From: Sphingopyxis panaciterrae
Lineage (GTDB): Bacteria; Pseudomonadota; Alphaproteobacteria; Sphingomonadales; Sphingomonadaceae
Direction: 5' to 3'
NCBI RefSeq assembly: GCF_011762125.1
Contig: NZ_JAASQN010000001.1
Location: 1,364,001 to 1,428,000 of the forward strand
DNA length: 64,000 nt
Shown here: positions 55,693 through 63,800 of the stretch, piece after piece
Position numbering within the stretch: position 1 is the stretch's first letter
Layout of the letters: every line of letters starts with the position of its first letter
Program-made: the position numbers and the translations under genes
Notes under the pieces: generated by a model
Databases searched by the model: none
Seen by the model: the letters and a program-made list of their open reading frames with translations, nothing else
What the model was told of the DNA's origin: nothing

Positions 55693-56130
55693 TCAATTGC
55701 CGAGCGTCGCGATCACCGCCAACAGCGTCAGCGCGAGCAGGCACAATGTCGACAGCGCGAAGATGATGAAGCGCACCGGGATGCGGTTGACCGTCGACTG
55801 CCACAGGCTGTGGATGATGCGCAGGACGACATAGGCCCAAGCCAAACCGCGCGTATAGCCAACGTCGCCGCCTGACAGGTGCAGGAAGATAATGACGGCG
55901 TAGAAGAGCGTCGGCTGTTCGAGCAGGTGCGTATAATTGTGCGATTTCCAGTTGGTGAGCGGCGGCAGTACGCCTTCGAGGTCGACGCCGCGGCCACCGG
56001 GCGGCGCGGCTTTCAGGTCTATACCGGCTTTTCCGAATGCCTGGAAACGCGTCACAGCGGCCCAGATCAGCATGGCGAGCGTCCAGAGCACAAGCACGGC
56101 ACCGGGCGCGAGAATATTGCCGGGCATCAT
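55693..56130 (-). CDS. MAPEG family membrane protein (paralogue 1)
   Basis: The 145-residue product is homologous to the next gene: HNYTHLLEQPTLFYAV and WAYVVLRIIHSLWQSTVNRI. Four membrane helices are predicted. ATG at 56130 or 56127 behind an AGGGGGAAAG site; a longer ORF has no support. Substrate unknown. The pair probably forms one transcript. Confidence 0.88.
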   Translation of the reverse strand: MMPGNILAPGAVLVLWTLAMLIWAAVTRFQAFGKAGIDLKAAPPGGRGVDLEGVLPPLTNWKSHNYTHLLEQPTLFYAVIIFLHLSGGDVGYTRGLAWAYVVLRIIHSLWQSTVNRIPVRFIIFALSTLCLLALTLLAVIATLGN

Positions 56131-56216
56131 CTTTCCCCCTGTTGTCTGCGGCGTCGTTTTGCCGCCCCTAGGCGGCGATGCTAGGGCACGCGAACGACAA
56201 TGCAACAGCGGACAGG

Positions 56217-56247
56217 AAAAGGGCCGGTCGCATCGCTGCGCCGGCCC
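56217..56247 (-). terminator. intrinsic terminator of the ornithine decarboxylase gene
   Basis: Stem CCGGCCC/GGGCCGG with an inner extension, then four T residues on the minus strand (56220-56217). It begins about 25 bases after the decarboxylase stop. Confidence 0.82.
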
Positions 56248-56272
56248 CTTCGTTTTGCGTGATCGGTTCGGT

Positions 56273-57466
56273 TCAGAACAGCTTGGTCACCGTCGCGGTG
56301 CGGCGTTCCTGTTCGACTTCGCCGGTATAGAGGCTGACCATCGGTTCGTCGCTGACAACGTGAGTTTCGTCGGCGCCGAAACCGTTGAACTTGGTGCGCA
56401 TCGCACAGCCATAGGCGCCGAGCATGCCGATTTCGATGAAATCGCCTGCCTTGACGTCGGCCGGCAGGAAGAAGGGGCCTGCCATATGATCGAGATCGTC
56501 ACAGGTCGGGCCATAGAAGCTGAACGGCACCATCTCGGCATCGCTTTCGACATCGCGTTGCAGCGAAACCGGGAAGCGCCAGCCGACATGCGCGGCATCG
56601 AACAGTGCTCCATAAGCGCCGTCGTTGATGTACAGTTCCTCACCGCGGCGCTTTTCGACGCGGACGATCAGCGAGCTATATTCGGCGGACAGCGCGCGGC
56701 CGGGCTCGCACCACAGTTCAGCCGAATAGCTGATCGGTAGGCTTTCGAAGCTGCGGTGAATCGTCTCGAAATAGGCGTCGAGCGGCGGGGGCTCCATGCC
56801 GGGGTAGGACGACGGGAAGCCGCCGCCGACATCGATGATGTCGACCGTGACCGACGCCGCGACGATCGCGGCGCGGACGCGTTCCATCGCCTGCGCATAG
56901 GCGTGCGGGGTCATGGCCTGGCTGCCGACATGAAAACAGATGCCGAGCGCGTCGGCGGCCTGACGGGTCGCCATCAGCAGCTCGACGACTTCGTCGGCCT
57001 CGGCGCCGAACTTGGCGGCGAGGCTGAGCTTCGAATGGTCCGAAGAGACGCGGAGGCGAACCAGCAGGTTCAGATCCTGCGCGCCCTCGGTTGCCCGGAC
57101 GATCTTCTCGAGCTCGTCCATTGTGTCGAGCGAGAAGGTGCGGACGCCATGCTTCCAATAGGCTTCGGAAATCGCTTCTTCGGCCTTCACTGGATGCATG
57201 AAGCAAAGCGTTGCGTCGGGCAGGGTGCGCGCGGTCAGCCGCACTTCGGCGATCGAGGCGACGTCATAATGCGTCACACCCGAATCCCAGAGGACGTGCA
57301 GCAGGTCGGGCGACGGATTCGCCTTGACCGCATACATGGTCGTGCCGGGAAATCGCTCGATGAAGAAACGCGCTGCGCGCCGCGCGGCGTGCGGGCGGAC
57401 AAGCGTAACAGGTTCGACCGGCGAAAGTGCCTGAATCAGCCCGTGGGCGCTATGATGCTGGTGCAA
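56273..57466 (-). CDS. type III PLP-dependent ornithine/lysine decarboxylase
   Basis: The 397-residue alanine-racemase-fold enzyme has the PLP Lys in YAVKANPSP, the phosphate site in DVGGGFPSSYPG, and an active-site Cys in YGPTCDDLD. The last is the mark of eukaryote-like ornithine decarboxylases rather than diaminopimelate decarboxylase. It should make putrescine (or cadaverine). The start is a TTG at 57466, with an in-frame stop close upstream and no good Shine-Dalgarno. Its start-codon region is complementary to a promoter palindrome. The other polyamine genes lie at 59784 and 62526. Confidence 0.9.
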   Translation of the reverse strand: MHQHHSAHGLIQALSPVEPVTLVRPHAARRAARFFIERFPGTTMYAVKANPSPDLLHVLWDSGVTHYDVASIAEVRLTARTLPDATLCFMHPVKAEEAISEAYWKHGVRTFSLDTMDELEKIVRATEGAQDLNLLVRLRVSSDHSKLSLAAKFGAEADEVVELLMATRQAADALGICFHVGSQAMTPHAYAQAMERVRAAIVAASVTVDIIDVGGGFPSSYPGMEPPPLDAYFETIHRSFESLPISYSAELWCEPGRALSAEYSSLIVRVEKRRGEELYINDGAYGALFDAAHVGWRFPVSLQRDVESDAEMVPFSFYGPTCDDLDHMAGPFFLPADVKAGDFIEIGMLGAYGCAMRTKFNGFGADETHVVSDEPMVSLYTGEVEQERRTATVTKLF

Positions 57467-57576
57467 CTCAAGGGACCCCCAAAAATAACGTTCAACTTAC
57501 AAGGCTGCCTTGCGGTTATTGGAAGTCCCCCTGGGGCAGCGGAGGGCGATATATGCAGGGGGGTCCCCCCTGTAAA
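57467..57576 (-). promoter_or_regulatory. decarboxylase promoter and leader with palindromic spacer
   Basis: On the minus strand, TTTACA (57576-57571) and TATATC (57553-57548) are exactly 17 bases apart. The spacer is almost filled by the palindrome GGGGGGACCCCCC (57570-57558). A start near 57541 would give a leader of about 75 bases. The leader contains CAAGGCAGCCTTG (hairpin) and GGGGGTCCC (57480-57472), which is complementary to part of the palindrome and lies just before the TTG start. A known alphaproteobacterial leader motif named speF occurs upstream of such genes. I cannot confirm a match. Confidence 0.55.
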
Positions 57577-57720
57577 GACCCTATCGCGCAATTTTGTAAT
57601 AGAGCGGTAACCGTGGGGCCGAACCGGGGCCCATCTGCGCCAAACCGCGCAAATGCGAGACAAGGGCGAACCGCCACGTTAGGGATGGCGCATCGCCCAG
57701 CCCGAAGAGGATTTCCCCCC

Positions 57721-59382
57721 ATGGTCTCCCGCGTCGATGTGAATCATGACTTTTCCGACACCGAACTCGATGAGCTGAGGGCGTTCGGCAAGGTCGAATC
57801 GCACCGGGCCGGCGACCTTCTCGTCGAGGAAGGCGCTATGGCGCCCGATTGCATCGTGACGCTGTCGGGGCATACCGACATCTTTGCCTCGACCGACGAA
57901 GGGCGAAAGCGCGTCGGGTGGATGGAGCGCGGGCAATTCGCGGGCGACCTGTCGGTGCTGACCGGGCAACGCCATTTGTCGCGCGTCGAAATGGGTGTCG
58001 ACGGCGAGATATTGCGCATCGCCCACGCCGACTTCCAGCGCCTGATCGCCGGCAATTCGCATTATTCGGATATTTTCGTGCGCGTCCTGTCGGCGCGGCG
58101 CGAGTTTAGCAATCACCGTGGCTTTGCGGTGACGATCGTCATCGGTGCGGCGATGGACCGCAGCGTCTATGCGCTGCGCGACCTGCTGATGAAGCATGGC
58201 GTCGCGCACCGCTGGTTCGACCCTGCCGACGGACCGGTCGCCGGGCATCTGCTGGCCGAGCGCGGGCTGACCGACGCGCAATTGCCCGCGGTCATCCTGG
58301 GCGCCGCCGACGTGCTGATCCAGCCGACGCCCGAGCAACTTGCGGCGGGGCTCGGGCTCGATCTGCTGCCCGACGGCGCGACCGCCGACGTCATTGTCGT
58401 CGGCAGCGGCCCGGGCGGGCTGGCGGCGGCCGTCTATGCCGCGTCGGAAGGTCTGACCGCGATCGCGATCGATTCGCTGGCTCCCGGCGGGCAGGCGGGT
58501 ACCTCGTCCAAGATCGAAAACTACCTTGGCTTCCCGACCGGGATATCGGGGAATGAACTGGCGCGCCGCGCGACGGTGCAGGCGCAGAAGTTCGGCGCGC
58601 GGCTGGTTTCGCCCGTGCGCGCCGCATCGATCGTCCGCGACGGCGACGCCTATTGCCTCCATCTCGCCGACGGCCGCAAGCTGCGCAGCCGTGCGGTCGT
58701 GATCGCGAGCGGGGCGCAATATCAACGACTGCCGATCGATGGCATCGAGAGCTACGAAGGGCGCGGCATCTATTATGGCGCGACCCCGATGGAGGCGCAG
58801 CTGTGCGGCAACGCCGAGGTGACCGTCGTCGGGGCGGGCAATTCGGCAGGGCAGGGCGCGATCTATCTCGCCAGTGTCGCCAAGAAGGTCCATGTGATTT
58901 TCCGCCGGTCGAGCCTGCGCGACACCATGTCCGAATATCTGGTCAAGCGGCTGGAAGAGCATCCGAATATCGAAATCATCCCGTCAACCGACGTGACCGC
59001 GCTGCATGGCGAGGAGGGGCTTGCCGGGCTGACCTATCGTTGCCGCGAGACGGGGGCCGAAGGCCATTGTGATTGCCGCTTCCTGTTCCTCTTTCTCGGT
59101 GCGAGCCCGAACACCGGCTGGCTGCCCAAGGAAATGGTGTGCGACGAACGCGGCTTCGTCAAAACCGGCACCGACATCGCGCCGATGGAACTGGTCAAGG
59201 CAGGCTGGTCGCTCGACCGCATGCCCAGCCGCTATGAAACGAGCTGGCCGCGCATTTACGCGATCGGTGACGTGCGCAAGGGATCGGTCAAGCGCGTCGC
59301 CTCGTCGGTTGGCGAGGGATCGGTGGTGGTCAGCGACATCCATCAGGCGCTGGCGGAAGTGCAGAACGACGCGCTCAGCTGA
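57721..59382 (+). CDS. cNMP-binding domain fused to thioredoxin-reductase-like FAD oxidoreductase
   Basis: The product is 553 residues. An N-terminal cyclic-nucleotide-binding beta-roll (about 10-125) is followed by a small thioredoxin/glutaredoxin-like region (about 135-215), then an FAD/NAD(P) reductase module (about 220-545). The last has VVGSGPGGLAAAVYAASEG, GAGNSAGQGAIYLA and CFAD-type DVRKGSVKRVASSVGEG. The redox CxxC of true thioredoxin reductases is missing: the site reads GIYYGATPMEAQLC. Its substrate is unknown; a flavin-dependent sensor or dehydrogenase is possible. It shares the 57467-57720 upstream region with the divergent decarboxylase gene. A GAAGAGGA site precedes the ATG. 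Confidence 0.87.
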   Translation: MVSRVDVNHDFSDTELDELRAFGKVESHRAGDLLVEEGAMAPDCIVTLSGHTDIFASTDEGRKRVGWMERGQFAGDLSVLTGQRHLSRVEMGVDGEILRIAHADFQRLIAGNSHYSDIFVRVLSARREFSNHRGFAVTIVIGAAMDRSVYALRDLLMKHGVAHRWFDPADGPVAGHLLAERGLTDAQLPAVILGAADVLIQPTPEQLAAGLGLDLLPDGATADVIVVGSGPGGLAAAVYAASEGLTAIAIDSLAPGGQAGTSSKIENYLGFPTGISGNELARRATVQAQKFGARLVSPVRAASIVRDGDAYCLHLADGRKLRSRAVVIASGAQYQRLPIDGIESYEGRGIYYGATPMEAQLCGNAEVTVVGAGNSAGQGAIYLASVAKKVHVIFRRSSLRDTMSEYLVKRLEEHPNIEIIPSTDVTALHGEEGLAGLTYRCRETGAEGHCDCRFLFLFLGASPNTGWLPKEMVCDERGFVKTGTDIAPMELVKAGWSLDRMPSRYETSWPRIYAIGDVRKGSVKRVASSVGEGSVVVSDIHQALAEVQNDALS

Positions 59383-59779
59383 CGGGCGCTCGAACCTCGA
59401 CGCTCTCTTCCCGCTCCTCTTCGTGAAACGATTGAAGACTACGAGACATGACGAAGGTGCCCGAGTAGTCGTCTATGGACCAGCAGCCCTCCACCTGTTG
59501 GCCATCGGTACTGAGCGTGCCGTCATAGGTCACCGCATGGCCATAGGCGCCGTCACCATCATAATATTTGCGAAAGCTCACCGCCGTGCCGGTTCGCACG
59601 CCGCGGATATCGGCACGTTCGTCGACGCTCGCCAAAAACTCGGAGGCTTCGGAAGTCGAGCCGGTCAATAGGCCCGCGTTGTCGCCTATTGTCGCTACAA
59701 AACCCATCGGCGGCTCCCAAGGCTCCGGGTACCAATATTGCCCGGTCCATAGCCCGGTCATATCCATCGGGTCTTGCAT
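59375..59779 (-). CDS. small beta-rich protein of unknown function
   Basis: The 134-residue protein begins MTGLWTGQYWYPEPW after a short leader and contains GTAVSFRKYYDGDG and YDGTLSTDGQQVEGCW. The pattern (GxWxGxY then short strands) suggests a lipocalin- or avidin-like beta-barrel, but I do not recognise a named family. It starts four bases after the polyamine decarboxylase stop and overlaps the oxidoreductase gene by eight bases tail to tail. Confidence 0.7.
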   Translation of the reverse strand: MQDPMDMTGLWTGQYWYPEPWEPPMGFVATIGDNAGLLTGSTSEASEFLASVDERADIRGVRTGTAVSFRKYYDGDGAYGHAVTYDGTLSTDGQQVEGCWSIDDYSGTFVMSRSLQSFHEEEREESVEVRAPVS

Positions 59780-59783
59780 GGCC

Positions 59784-60956
59784 TCACCCCAGCCGCGTCT
59801 TGAAATCCTCGTAACCGAATTCGCGGATCAGCTTGAGTTCGTCACTCTCGCTGTCCCACAGCCAGATCGAGGGCAGCGGCACGCCGTTGAAGCTGTTCGT
59901 CTTGACCATCGAATAATGCGCCTGGTCGAGGAAGGCGAAGCGTTGGCCGACGCGCGCGCCGCCAGGCAGGCGATAGTCGCCGATCACGTCGCCCGCGAGG
60001 CATGACGGCCCGCCGAGGCGCGTCGGCATGCCCTCGCTGCCTTCGTCGAGCATGGCGGGACGATAGGGCGCTTCGATCACGTCGGGCATGTGGCAGGTCG
60101 CCGAAATATCTGTGATGCCGATCGGCATCCCGTTGTCGAACAGGTCGAGGATTTCGCCGACGAGGATGCCGGCGTCGAGCGCGATCGCTTCACCGGGTTC
60201 GATCATCACCTCGCAGTCGGTCGCGGCGCGCACCTGCTTCAGGAAGGCGATCAGATCATCGATCTGGTAGTCGGCGCGGGTGACATGATGGCCGCCGCCG
60301 AAATTGATCCATTTCAATTGGCCGAAGAAGGGACGGAGCATCGGCTGCACCGCGTTCCAAGTCCGCTGGAGCGGCGGGAAATCCTGTTCGCACAGGCTGT
60401 GCATATGGATGCCGTCGACACCCTCCAGATGTTCCGGGAGGAGCTGGGTTACCGGGAATCCAAGCCGGCTGCACGGCGCGGCGGGATCATATTTCGCCAC
60501 TTCGCCCTCGCTGTGCATCGGATTGATCCGCAGCCCGACGTCGAAGCTTTCGCCCTTCGTGCGCAGCTCATCGAGCAGCGGCCGGAAACGGGCGATCTGG
60601 CCAGGCGAGTTGAAGATCAGATGATCGGACAGGTGCACGATCTCGGGAAGGTCGGCCTCCTTGTAGCCGGCGCAATAGGTCGCGACCTCGCCGCCATATT
60701 CGGCACGGCCGAGCTTCGCTTCATACAGCCCTGAGGCGCAGACACCGTCGAGATATTCGGCGACCGTCGGTCCCAGCGACCACATCGAAAAGGCCTTGAG
60801 CGCCGCGAGTACGCGCGCGCCCGATGCCTCGCCGATATGGCGCAGAACCGCAAGATTGGCGCGCACCTTTGCCGCATCGACGACGAAAGCGGGCGAGGGA
60901 ACGCGCGCGAGGTCGAAATGGGCGAAAGCTCCGGGGTCGCCGGCTCTGGTTTCCAT
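59784..60956 (-). CDS. nspC: carboxynorspermidine/carboxyspermidine decarboxylase
   Basis: The 390-residue alanine-racemase-fold PLP enzyme has the PLP Lys in LAALKAFSMWSLGP and family features VNFGGGHH-like INFGGGHHVTRADY, MIEPGEAIALDAG, and GGPSCLAGDVIGDY. It decarboxylates carboxyspermidine or carboxynorspermidine, the last step of the SAM-independent polyamine route. The ATG at 60956 has an AGGAA site; an upstream in-frame start is weaker. It follows the DUF486 gene by 16 bases. Confidence 0.93.
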   Translation of the reverse strand: METRAGDPGAFAHFDLARVPSPAFVVDAAKVRANLAVLRHIGEASGARVLAALKAFSMWSLGPTVAEYLDGVCASGLYEAKLGRAEYGGEVATYCAGYKEADLPEIVHLSDHLIFNSPGQIARFRPLLDELRTKGESFDVGLRINPMHSEGEVAKYDPAAPCSRLGFPVTQLLPEHLEGVDGIHMHSLCEQDFPPLQRTWNAVQPMLRPFFGQLKWINFGGGHHVTRADYQIDDLIAFLKQVRAATDCEVMIEPGEAIALDAGILVGEILDLFDNGMPIGITDISATCHMPDVIEAPYRPAMLDEGSEGMPTRLGGPSCLAGDVIGDYRLPGGARVGQRFAFLDQAHYSMVKTNSFNGVPLPSIWLWDSESDELKLIREFGYEDFKTRLG

Positions 60957-60972
60957 TGGATTCTTGTTCCTG

Positions 60973-61323
60973 TCAGGCCGCAATCGGCCCCTTGAAGATG
61001 AAAAAGGCGCCGCCCGCGATCAATGCGAAGCCGACCAGATGGTTGATCGTCAGCTTTTCGCCAAGCCAGAAAACGGCAAAGCCTGCAAAAACGAGCAAGG
61101 TAATCACTTCCTGCATCGTCTTCAATTCGGCGGTCGAATAGACGGCATGACCGATCCGGTTCGCGGGTACGGCCAGGCAATATTCGAAGAAAGCGATCCC
61201 CCATGCGACCAGAATCGCGAGCCACATCGGGCGCGAAACATCGCCGAGATGACCGTACCACGCAAAGGTCATGAAAATGTTCGAGATGACGAGCAGGCCG
61301 ACCGGCGCGAGATAGGGCGTCAT
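60973..61323 (-). CDS. DMT/DUF486 family small membrane protein
   Basis: The 116-residue protein has four membrane helices. The sequences NIFMTFAWYGHL, FFEYCLAVPANRIG and TLLVFAGFAVFWLGEKLTINH match DUF486, small multidrug-resistance-like transporters. The start at 61323 overlaps the stop of the upstream hydrolase gene (ATGA). Its place between a hydrolase and nspC suggests one transcript. A role in polyamine movement is only a guess. Confidence 0.88.
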   Translation of the reverse strand: MTPYLAPVGLLVISNIFMTFAWYGHLGDVSRPMWLAILVAWGIAFFEYCLAVPANRIGHAVYSTAELKTMQEVITLLVFAGFAVFWLGEKLTINHLVGFALIAGGAFFIFKGPIAA

Positions 61324-62417
61324 TTCGTCTCCTTCATATCCTTCGTTAGCGGGAGCACGTCGCGCAGCAGCGCGGCGAAGAACAGCCCCGGCTGCTCGAC
61401 CATCGGCATATGCGCCGAATGTTCGAGCCAGACGAGGGTCTTCGACGGCGCCTTCACTTTCGCAAACCAGCCGGCCGCCACCGGCGACGGCACGGTATAG
61501 TCGTGCCGCCCGAGCAGGAAGACGATGGGCACGTCCATCTTCCCGACCTTCGCAAAGCTGATATCGGCGAGGCGCGGCCAAAGCGTCGTCACCGAAAATT
61601 CGCTGCCCTTGCCCCACGCTTGTATGTCGGCCGCCGTATATTCGGGTGACAGGCGCGGGGTCTGGAAATAATATTCAAGGTCGGGCTTGTTGTAGACCAA
61701 CGAGCCATAGGGAATAGCATATTTGCGCCAGCCGTCGGCCTTGGCGATCGTGAAGTCGCCTGCCGGGTAAGGGGCGAGTGCGTCGATTGCAGCGACCGCC
61801 TCCTTATCGCCTGCGGCGAGTGCCTTGGCGCGGGTCCATGCCATGCCGGCCTTTTCGCCCGCGCGGAAATCGATGCCCTGCCCGACGCCGACATAGGCGT
61901 AGAGCAGGTCGGGGCGTTTCACCGCGACCGACAGGCCGATGATAGAGCCCCAGCTATGCCCCATCAGCACGACCTTGCGCTTGGCGTAACGCTTCTTGAG
62001 GAGTTCGATCAGTTCGATGGCGTCGTCGCGATAGCGATCGGGCGTCATCGTCGGGGCGAGCGCGCCGGGATCGTTCAGCGGATAGGAGCGTCCGGCCCCG
62101 CGCTGGTCATATTGGACGATGGTGAAGACATCCTCCCACGGCCGCTGGAATGCCCAGGCAAAGGGCATCTCGACCGCACCCGGGCCCCCATGGACGAAGA
62201 TGAGGATAGGATTGTCACGGTCGGCGCCGCGGACGTTGACGACCTGCCGCGTCCCGCCGAGTGTGACTTCGAACGTTTCCTGCACGCCATTGGGCGTCAC
62301 GATCTTGCCGATATCGGCGACGATCGCACGCGCCGGGGTGTAGGCGTCATCGGATTGGGCGGCGGCGGGCGCCGCCAAGGCGGCGAGCAATAGCGTCACC
62401 GCGATGCGGATCGTCAT
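61320..62417 (-). CDS. secreted alpha/beta hydrolase, proline-iminopeptidase-like
   Basis: The product is 365 residues. The signal peptide ends near AAPAAAQ (about 21). The oxyanion region HGGPGAVEMPF, the nucleophile in MGHSWGSIIGL (Ser), the acid in LLGRHDYTVPS (Asp) and the base in LEHSAHMPM (His) form a catalytic triad. QYDQRGAGRS is typical of proline iminopeptidases. It probably acts in the periplasm, perhaps releasing N-terminal proline, but its substrate could differ. Confidence 0.87.
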   Translation of the reverse strand: MTIRIAVTLLLAALAAPAAAQSDDAYTPARAIVADIGKIVTPNGVQETFEVTLGGTRQVVNVRGADRDNPILIFVHGGPGAVEMPFAWAFQRPWEDVFTIVQYDQRGAGRSYPLNDPGALAPTMTPDRYRDDAIELIELLKKRYAKRKVVLMGHSWGSIIGLSVAVKRPDLLYAYVGVGQGIDFRAGEKAGMAWTRAKALAAGDKEAVAAIDALAPYPAGDFTIAKADGWRKYAIPYGSLVYNKPDLEYYFQTPRLSPEYTAADIQAWGKGSEFSVTTLWPRLADISFAKVGKMDVPIVFLLGRHDYTVPSPVAAGWFAKVKAPSKTLVWLEHSAHMPMVEQPGLFFAALLRDVLPLTKDMKETK

Positions 62418-62431
62418 GGCATATACCCTTT

Positions 62432-62499
62432 GTCATCCCCGTGAAAACGGGGATCCAGTTCTGGCGTTGCTACCGGGTTCCCGCTTTCGCGGGAACGAC
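62432..62499. repeat. inverted repeat of the GTCATCCCCG family
   Basis: The left arm starts GTCATCCCCGTGAAAACGGG; the right arm ends with GGGTTCCCGCTTTCGCGGGA followed by ACGAC. It resembles 30147-30217 but is less perfect. It separates the hydrolase operon from the upstream dehydrogenase gene and may end that transcript. Confidence 0.75.
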
Positions 62500-62525
62500 A
62501 AAAAAGAGATTGGCTGGCAAGCGGA

Positions 62526-63734
62526 TCAGAAATCCAGCGGTCCGTCCAGTTCCTTTACCTGCCATGGCAGGCCGTGCCTGTTCAGCATGTCCATGAACGG
62601 GTCGGGATCCATCTGCTCCATGTTGAACACGCCGTCGCCGGACCAGCTGTTGGTGACCATCATCGCGGCGCCGATCATCGCGGGGACGCCGGTGGTGTAG
62701 CTCACCGCCTGGTTGCCCGTTTCGGCGAACGCGTCCTCATGGTCGCAGATATTGTAGAGATAGAGCGTCTTTTCCTTGCCGTCCTTGCCGAGGCCGGTTG
62801 CGATGACGCCGATGTTGGTCTTGCCCTTCGTCGTCTCGCCGAGGCTCGAGGGTTCGGGGAGGACGGCTTTCAGGAACTGGAGCGGGACGATCTCGCGGCC
62901 TTCGTAGATGACCGGGTCGATGCGCGTCATGCCGACATTCTGCAGCACGGTGAGGTGGGTGATATAGGCCTCGCCGAAGGTCATCCAGAACCGGATGCGC
63001 TGGATCTCGGGCAGGTGCGTCTTCAGGCTTTCGATCTCCTCATGATACATGAGGTACATCGTCTTTTCGCCCACCGCCTCGAAGTCGAATTTCTGCTTCA
63101 CCGACATCGGGGGAGTTTCGACCCAGTCGCCGTTTTCCCAATGGCGCGCGACCGCGGTGACTTCGCGGATATTGATCTCGGGGTTGAAGTTGGTCGCGAA
63201 ATGCTGGCCGTGATCGCCGCCGTTGCAATCGAGAATGTCGAGCGTGTCGATGCGGTCGAAATGATGCTTCCGGAGCCAGGTGGTGAAGACGCTGGTCACG
63301 CCGGGGTCGAAGCCCGAACCGAGCAACGCCATCAGCCCGGCGTCCTTGAAACGGTCCTGATATGCCCATTGCCAGTGATATTCGAACTTCGCCTCGTCGC
63401 GCGGCTCGTAGTTCGCGGTGTCCATATAATGCGCGCCGGTCGACAGGCACGCCTCCATGATCGTCAGGTCCTGATAGGGCAGCGCGAGATTGACGACATG
63501 CGTTGCGCCGATCGAGCGGATGAGCGCCGCGGTCGCGTCGATATGGTCGGCATCGACCTCTGCGGTCTTGATCGTGACCCCGGTGCGGGCCTTCACCGAT
63601 TCGGCGATCGCATCGCATTTGAACTTGCGGCGGCTGGCCAGCGTGATGTCGGGAAAAATGTCGGGGTTCATCGCCATCTTGTGCACCGCGACCGAACCGA
63701 CGCCGCCTGCGCCGATCACCAGAACCTTGCTCAT
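62526..63734 (-). CDS. carboxynorspermidine/carboxyspermidine synthase (saccharopine dehydrogenase-like)
   Basis: The 402-residue product has the NADPH-binding start KVLVIGAGGVGSVAVHKMA and the saccharopine-dehydrogenase fold, with GSGFDPGVTSVFTTW and NPEINIREVTAVARHWENGDW characteristic of the Lys1-like carboxynorspermidine synthase group. It condenses aspartate semialdehyde with putrescine or diaminopropane. With the ornithine decarboxylase at 56273 and nspC it completes a polyamine route. An AGGAGA site precedes the ATG. It is divergent from the next gene. Confidence 0.93.
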   Translation of the reverse strand: MSKVLVIGAGGVGSVAVHKMAMNPDIFPDITLASRRKFKCDAIAESVKARTGVTIKTAEVDADHIDATAALIRSIGATHVVNLALPYQDLTIMEACLSTGAHYMDTANYEPRDEAKFEYHWQWAYQDRFKDAGLMALLGSGFDPGVTSVFTTWLRKHHFDRIDTLDILDCNGGDHGQHFATNFNPEINIREVTAVARHWENGDWVETPPMSVKQKFDFEAVGEKTMYLMYHEEIESLKTHLPEIQRIRFWMTFGEAYITHLTVLQNVGMTRIDPVIYEGREIVPLQFLKAVLPEPSSLGETTKGKTNIGVIATGLGKDGKEKTLYLYNICDHEDAFAETGNQAVSYTTGVPAMIGAAMMVTNSWSGDGVFNMEQMDPDPFMDMLNRHGLPWQVKELDGPLDF

Positions 63735-63800
63735 CGAAAAATCTCCTGTCGCGATCGTATGTCGCCTTGTCTTGTATGGCCGGCCCTATAGGACGAAGCC

